A stretch of DNA of 64,000 nucleotides. It comes from Paenibacillus solani (GTDB lineage Bacteria; Bacillota; Bacilli; Paenibacillales; Paenibacillaceae). Under the pieces are notes generated by a model. The model was given only the letters and a program-made list of their open reading frames with translations, was not told where the DNA came from and ran no database searches. Made by a program: the position numbers and the translations under genes. Numbering within the stretch: the first letter of the stretch is position 1; every line of letters starts with the position of its first letter. Below are positions 60,476 through 64,000 of this stretch, piece after piece. The stretch spans positions 623,658-687,657 of the forward strand of contig NZ_LIUT01000008.1 in assembly GCF_001277345.1 (NCBI RefSeq), read 5' to 3'.

Positions 60476-61972
60476 ATGAGAATATCTGGATTATCTTCCG
60501 GAATGGACATTGATAATATCGTTCAACAAATGATGACGGCCAAACGAGCGCCGCTCAATAAACTGAACCAGAACAAACAAATCTTGGAGTGGCGTCGTGA
60601 TAGCTACCGAGCCATGAACAGTGCGATCGTAGACTTTCGACAAAATAAACTATCAAATTTCAGAAAAGTTACGGAAATGAATGTTTATTCTGCAGAAGTT
60701 TCGGGGAATAAGGATGCGATTAGCGTAAGAGCAACCACAAGTGCTAATCCGGTTTCTATGGAAGTAGAGGTTAGATCACTTGCTACACAGACAACCCTAA
60801 AATCTTCAGTAGCACTCCCCGAGGGAACCAATAGTAGAACAAAATTAGGTAATCTGTTCGCAGGGGAAACAGAATTTGATTTTACCGTGAGCCGAGGCAG
60901 CGAGAAGTCCCCTGTGCAGCAATCTTTTAAATTTTCTAAAGATGACACAATCCAAGATGTACTTACGAAGATAAATAGTAATGATTCCGCAGGTCTCTTC
61001 GCTACGTATGACGAAGCAGGAAGAAAGTTTATAATCAATTCCAAGGAATACGGTAATGATACTGTAAGATTTGAAGGCAACCTTCTGACAGATGCCTTTG
61101 GGATGGATTTGTCAAAGACTGAAAATGGACAACCGGCTAATGTTGTGATCAACGGTGCAACGTACAAACCATCATCCAATCAATTAACTGTTAATGGTAT
61201 TGAGATAACGCTCCTTAAAAAGACAGATGAAACAGCATCAAAGGAGTTATCTACCATCACAACCAAACCAGACGGCAAAAAGGCTATCGAAACTATTAAA
61301 TCTTTCATTGAGGAGTACAACAATCTTATTGCTACTCTGAACAGTAAAGTGTCTGAGCAGAAATACAGGTCCTACCTGCCGCTGACCGAAGACCAGAAGA
61401 AAGATATGAAAGAGGATGACATCAAGAACTGGGAAGCAAGAGCGAAGAGTGGGTTGCTTAGAAATGATGAAATTTTGGTGGAGTCACTTTCAAGCATGAG
61501 AACACTGTTATCCTCCTCATCCATTAAATTGGGTGATAAAACGATTAATTTAGCTTCGATAGGAATCACAACCGGTGAGTACACCGAGAATGGTAAGTTA
61601 TATTTGCGCGATGAGACGAAACTGCAACAAGCAATCGAAGATAACCCCCAGCAGGTTATGGAGCTGTTCATAGGCTCTTCAGATGGCAAGAAAGGTATTT
61701 TCGATAAGATGTATGATGACCTGCTTGTAACTTTAGGAAGGCTATCGGATAAAGCGGGTACTTACAAATATAGCAGTGATATAACGACATCCTTGAATGA
61801 ACAGAGTACGATGGGTAAGGAATTGACAGATTTGAATAGCCGAATCTCTACATTGGCCAAGAAACTTACTCAGATCGAAAACAACTATTATACTCAATTT
61901 ACTGCAATGGAGAAGGCAATCAACCGAATGAATTCACAGTCAGCAAGCTTGGCGGGCTTTATGGGGCAATAA
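60476..61972 (+). CDS. fliD: Flagellar capping protein FliD
   Basis: FliD forms the cap under which flagellin subunits fold at the filament tip. The 498-aa protein has the N-terminal FliD_N domain (SGLSSGMDIDNIVQQMMTAKR, LEWRRDSYRAMNSAI) and a C-terminal coiled-coil domain ending ALSxQMTQIEN-like, here LAKKLTQIENNYYTQFTAMEKAINRMNSQS. It follows flaG and precedes its chaperones. Confidence 0.96.
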   Translation: MRISGLSSGMDIDNIVQQMMTAKRAPLNKLNQNKQILEWRRDSYRAMNSAIVDFRQNKLSNFRKVTEMNVYSAEVSGNKDAISVRATTSANPVSMEVEVRSLATQTTLKSSVALPEGTNSRTKLGNLFAGETEFDFTVSRGSEKSPVQQSFKFSKDDTIQDVLTKINSNDSAGLFATYDEAGRKFIINSKEYGNDTVRFEGNLLTDAFGMDLSKTENGQPANVVINGATYKPSSNQLTVNGIEITLLKKTDETASKELSTITTKPDGKKAIETIKSFIEEYNNLIATLNSKVSEQKYRSYLPLTEDQKKDMKEDDIKNWEARAKSGLLRNDEILVESLSSMRTLLSSSSIKLGDKTINLASIGITTGEYTENGKLYLRDETKLQQAIEDNPQQVMELFIGSSDGKKGIFDKMYDDLLVTLGRLSDKAGTYKYSSDITTSLNEQSTMGKELTDLNSRISTLAKKLTQIENNYYTQFTAMEKAINRMNSQSASLAGFMGQ

Positions 61973-61990
61973 GGGAAGGAGAGGATTTAG

Positions 61991-62386
61991 ATGATTTCAT
62001 CACCATATGATAAATATAGACAGTCGTCTGTCCAAACGGCTACTCCAGCTCAATTACTATTGATGATGTATGACGGTGCTATCAAATTTGTAAGAGGCGC
62101 TTTAGAAGGACTTACGGATAGTAACTATCAGAATACGAACACATTTCTGAACAAAGCTCAAACCATCATGAGTGAGTTAATTGTCACGTTGGATTATAGC
62201 TTTGAGGTTTCAAAAGGACTCGCAGCAATGTATGAGTACATCAACCATCTTTTGATTCAAGCAAACATCAAAAAAGAGGCAGGCCCTGCGGAAGAGGCAC
62301 TGGGTTACCTGGTAGAATTACGGGAAACATGGTCTCAAGCTGCTAAAATGTCAGCTGCAGCGGGTTCAGATATTGCAAATGGATAA
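61991..62386 (+). CDS. fliS: Flagellin chaperone FliS
   Basis: FliS binds the C terminus of flagellin and prevents early polymerisation. The 131-aa helical protein has the family motifs YRQSSVQTATPAQLLLMMYDGAIKFVRGA near the N terminus and LDYSFEVSKGLAAMYEYI. AAGGGAAGGAGAGG precedes ATG 61991. Its end overlaps the start of fliT. Confidence 0.96.
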   Translation: MISSPYDKYRQSSVQTATPAQLLLMMYDGAIKFVRGALEGLTDSNYQNTNTFLNKAQTIMSELIVTLDYSFEVSKGLAAMYEYINHLLIQANIKKEAGPAEEALGYLVELRETWSQAAKMSAAAGSDIANG

Positions 62387-62714
62387 TTTAATCCAGGAAC
62401 TGGAGAAGCTGTGTTTCGCAATAATCAGCCGAATTGGAGAAGTTTCGTACGAAGAGTTACTTGAATACACGGAGAAGCGACAGCCTGTATTGGATAAGAT
62501 GGCGATAATGATTTCGGAGAATCCTCTTACCCCAGATCAAAAAAAAGGTGTTAAGAATATACTGCAGAATGACCAGGAGATACAATCAAGAATGATTGAT
62601 TATAAATTAGAGGCATCTAATTGGTTGCGTCAACGTGATGCAGTAAAGGTACAGCGTAATGCATATGAGTCTTCCTATTCTTTTGACAGTATGATTATGG
62701 ATCAAAGAAAATAG
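62379..62714 (+). CDS. fliT: Flagellar protein FliT
   Basis: FliT is a small helical chaperone for FliD, encoded after fliS in Bacillales. The 111-aa product is charged and helical with no strong motif, so the name rests on size and order. ATG 62379 overlaps the fliS stop by eight bases, implying translational coupling; TTG 62373 is a possible alternative start. Confidence 0.85.
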   Translation: MDNLIQELEKLCFAIISRIGEVSYEELLEYTEKRQPVLDKMAIMISENPLTPDQKKGVKNILQNDQEIQSRMIDYKLEASNWLRQRDAVKVQRNAYESSYSFDSMIMDQRK

Positions 62715-62742
62715 GATCAATATAATATACGACGCCTGGTTT

Positions 62743-62815
62743 TATCCCCTCATGATAGACAGTGAAAAGAGAGATCATGTCAAAATGAACTCAACATTGT
62801 CGATTGGAGGGGATA
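62743..62815. repeat. Nested inverted repeats downstream of fliT
   Basis: TATCCCCTC (62743-62751) pairs with GAGGGGATA (62807-62815), enclosing CATGAT/ATCATG (62751-62756, 62774-62779). No T run follows. It lies in the 234-bp gap between fliT and the next gene and may be a leader structure or dyad operator. Confidence 0.6.
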
Positions 62816-62948
62816 TTTGTTGTGTCATCCAAAAAGGACAAAGAAACATTTGAATCCTGTACTAGCAATATATACATAGACAATAATGGGATAAAGTGCT
62901 AACTTACTGGTATGAAAGAACCATTATAATACTACAGGAGGATAAAAA

Positions 62949-64000
62949 TTGAAGAAAAGTGGTTATTTATTACTAGTTCTATCTGTATTTATTAGTTTGG
63001 CTTTTTTTAATCCATCAGTTGCCAAAGCAGCAAGCCAGTACACCGGGGGACTACTGGATGGTGAAACGGTACAAATTGGCGCTTCTGTAGGGCAATCATC
63101 AACTACGGCTACACAACTGACAGACAATGATCCATTGACCTATGTGAGTCTGAATAACGGAAATCTTGCTTGGTATACTTTTACGTCCCCTGTTGAAATT
63201 TCAGCGGTCATTGCCAAATATAATAGTCCCGTAACGGTTGAGTTTTACGATATAAATAATAACTTGCTGCAAAGATATGATCTATTAAGTAGTGATGGGG
63301 TTCAGGTACTTCCTGCTCCGGTACAAGATGTTTCGACAGTTGTTTTAAAAAGTACGGGAAGCAGTTCGAGAGTTTACGAGTGGAATGTGTTTGCAGTCCC
63401 ACTAACTGCACCGCTGCCTACAACGATCACCTGGATTCAAGGTGGTGATCAGGTAGCTAAACTGGAATGGACGGCGAATGGAGCGGAATCGTACAATGTA
63501 AAGCGTGCTACTTCTCTAGGCGGACCCTATACCGTAATTGCGAATACTAGAGGAACCTTATATTCAGATAACACCGTGACGAATGGAACAACTTATTATT
63601 ATGTAGTTTCAGCGGTAAATCAGGCAGGTGAAAGCAGCAACTCGCCTGAGAAGAGCATTAAAGTTGAGGCAACGAAGTATACAGGGGGATTGCTTGATTG
63701 GGTTACTCTGCAATTAGGCAAATCGATATCCAGTCCGACAGGTACGGTACGAGAATTGACCGACAACAATATGACTACTTATAAGATCATAAACAGCGGT
63801 GACTTTGTCTGGTATAGTTTTACTTCCCCGGTTGAGATTTCAGCAGTCATCGCAAAATATACGAATCCCGTAACGGTTGAGTTTTACGATATAAATAATA
63901 ACTTGCTGCAAAGATATGATCTATTAAGTAGTGATGGGGTTCAGGTACTTCCTGCTCCGGTACAAGATGTTTCGACAGTTGTTTTAAAAAGTACGGGAAG
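62949..64000 (+). CDS. Secreted repeat protein with fibronectin type III domain (3' end outside window)
   Basis: The frame opens with TTG 62949, seven bases after AGGAGG (62936-62941), and stays open to the window edge (350 codons). It starts with a signal peptide (hydrophobic core about residues 5-22, then SVAKAA). A domain of about 110 residues beginning QYTGGLLDG is followed by a fibronectin III-like domain (KLEWTANGAESYNVKRA, GTTYYYVVSAVNQAGESSNS). A second copy of the first domain (KYTGGLLDW) then begins and runs off the end. Its central part is identical at DNA level to the first copy. It is probably a large exported adhesin or polymer-binding protein; no enzyme domain is visible in the part seen. 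Confidence 0.85.
   Translation, partial: MKKSGYLLLVLSVFISLAFFNPSVAKAASQYTGGLLDGETVQIGASVGQSSTTATQLTDNDPLTYVSLNNGNLAWYTFTSPVEISAVIAKYNSPVTVEFYDINNNLLQRYDLLSSDGVQVLPAPVQDVSTVVLKSTGSSSRVYEWNVFAVPLTAPLPTTITWIQGGDQVAKLEWTANGAESYNVKRATSLGGPYTVIANTRGTLYSDNTVTNGTTYYYVVSAVNQAGESSNSPEKSIKVEATKYTGGLLDWVTLQLGKSISSPTGTVRELTDNNMTTYKIINSGDFVWYSFTSPVEISAVIAKYTNPVTVEFYDINNNLLQRYDLLSSDGVQVLPAPVQDVSTVVLKSTG
63228..64000 (+). repeat. 639-bp period direct repeat with at least 134 identical bases
   Basis: 63228-63361 is repeated without a difference at 63867-64000, exactly 639 bp (213 codons) later, and continues past the window. The 60 bases just upstream of each copy differ at many third positions, so identity begins abruptly at CCCGTAACGG. 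Confidence 0.93.

Overview
The window looks like a Paenibacillus-type chromosome: an endospore-forming, flagellated Firmicute with an S-layer. Three things support this. Sporulation genes are present (spoIID, spoIIQ, spoIIID, an alpha/beta SASP). SLH-domain surface proteins sit beside csaB, tagA and tagO. The gene order closely follows two Bacillus subtilis chromosomal segments. Every gene I can support is on the + strand. I see no rRNA, tRNA, CRISPR array, prophage or intact insertion sequence.

Layout. (1) 0.2-7.7 kb: the ywlC-mntP-ywlE-rpiB-ywlG-glyA-upp-mnaA housekeeping run. (2) 7.8-15.5 kb: a complete F1Fo ATP synthase operon (atpZ, I, B, E, F, H, A, G, D, C), with an odd tandem array of hairpins between atpA and atpG. 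(3) 16.3-25.2 kb: ywzB, murA, spoIID, spoIIQ, spoIIID, mbl, flhO, flhP and a small EpuA-like membrane protein. Recognisable sigma-F and sigma-E promoters precede spoIIQ and spoIIID. (4) 25.6-33.2 kb: fabZ, a phosphohexomutase, then a cell-wall polysaccharide block (DUF5693 membrane protein, csaB, tagA, tagO). (5) 33.4-47.4 kb: two large SLH proteins, small uncharacterised proteins, a SASP, metK and a secreted NAGPA-domain protein. (6) 47.4-53.2 kb: degS-degU, an unknown membrane protein, comFA and a comFC split by a +1 frame change. (7) 53.4-62.7 kb: the late flagellar cluster yvyF, flgM, flgN, flgK, flgL, yviE, fliW, csrA, hag, flaG, fliD, fliS, fliT. (8) 62.9 kb to the end: the start of a secreted, internally duplicated fibronectin-III protein that leaves the window.

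How the genes fit together. MnaA supplies UDP-ManNAc. TagO and TagA build the GlcNAc-ManNAc unit on undecaprenyl phosphate. CsaB adds the pyruvate ketal that SLH domains bind, and the SLH proteins are encoded next door. In the flagellar block, FlgM controls sigma-D, and FliW and CsrA control flagellin translation. Sigma-D promoters are visible before flgM and hag, and a CsrA hairpin plus a second CsrA-type site overlapping the ribosome binding site are visible in the hag leader.

The least explained features are: the atpA-atpG hairpin array; a 270-bp structured element with perfect 12-bp terminal inverted repeats (20.3 kb) and a partial copy with a compensatory stem change (49.4 kb); a long GC-rich N-terminal extension on SpoIID; matching GC-rich patches in ywlC and comFA; tandem in-frame starts on both SLH genes; and terminators positioned inside the metK leader and across the flgM sigma-D promoter.
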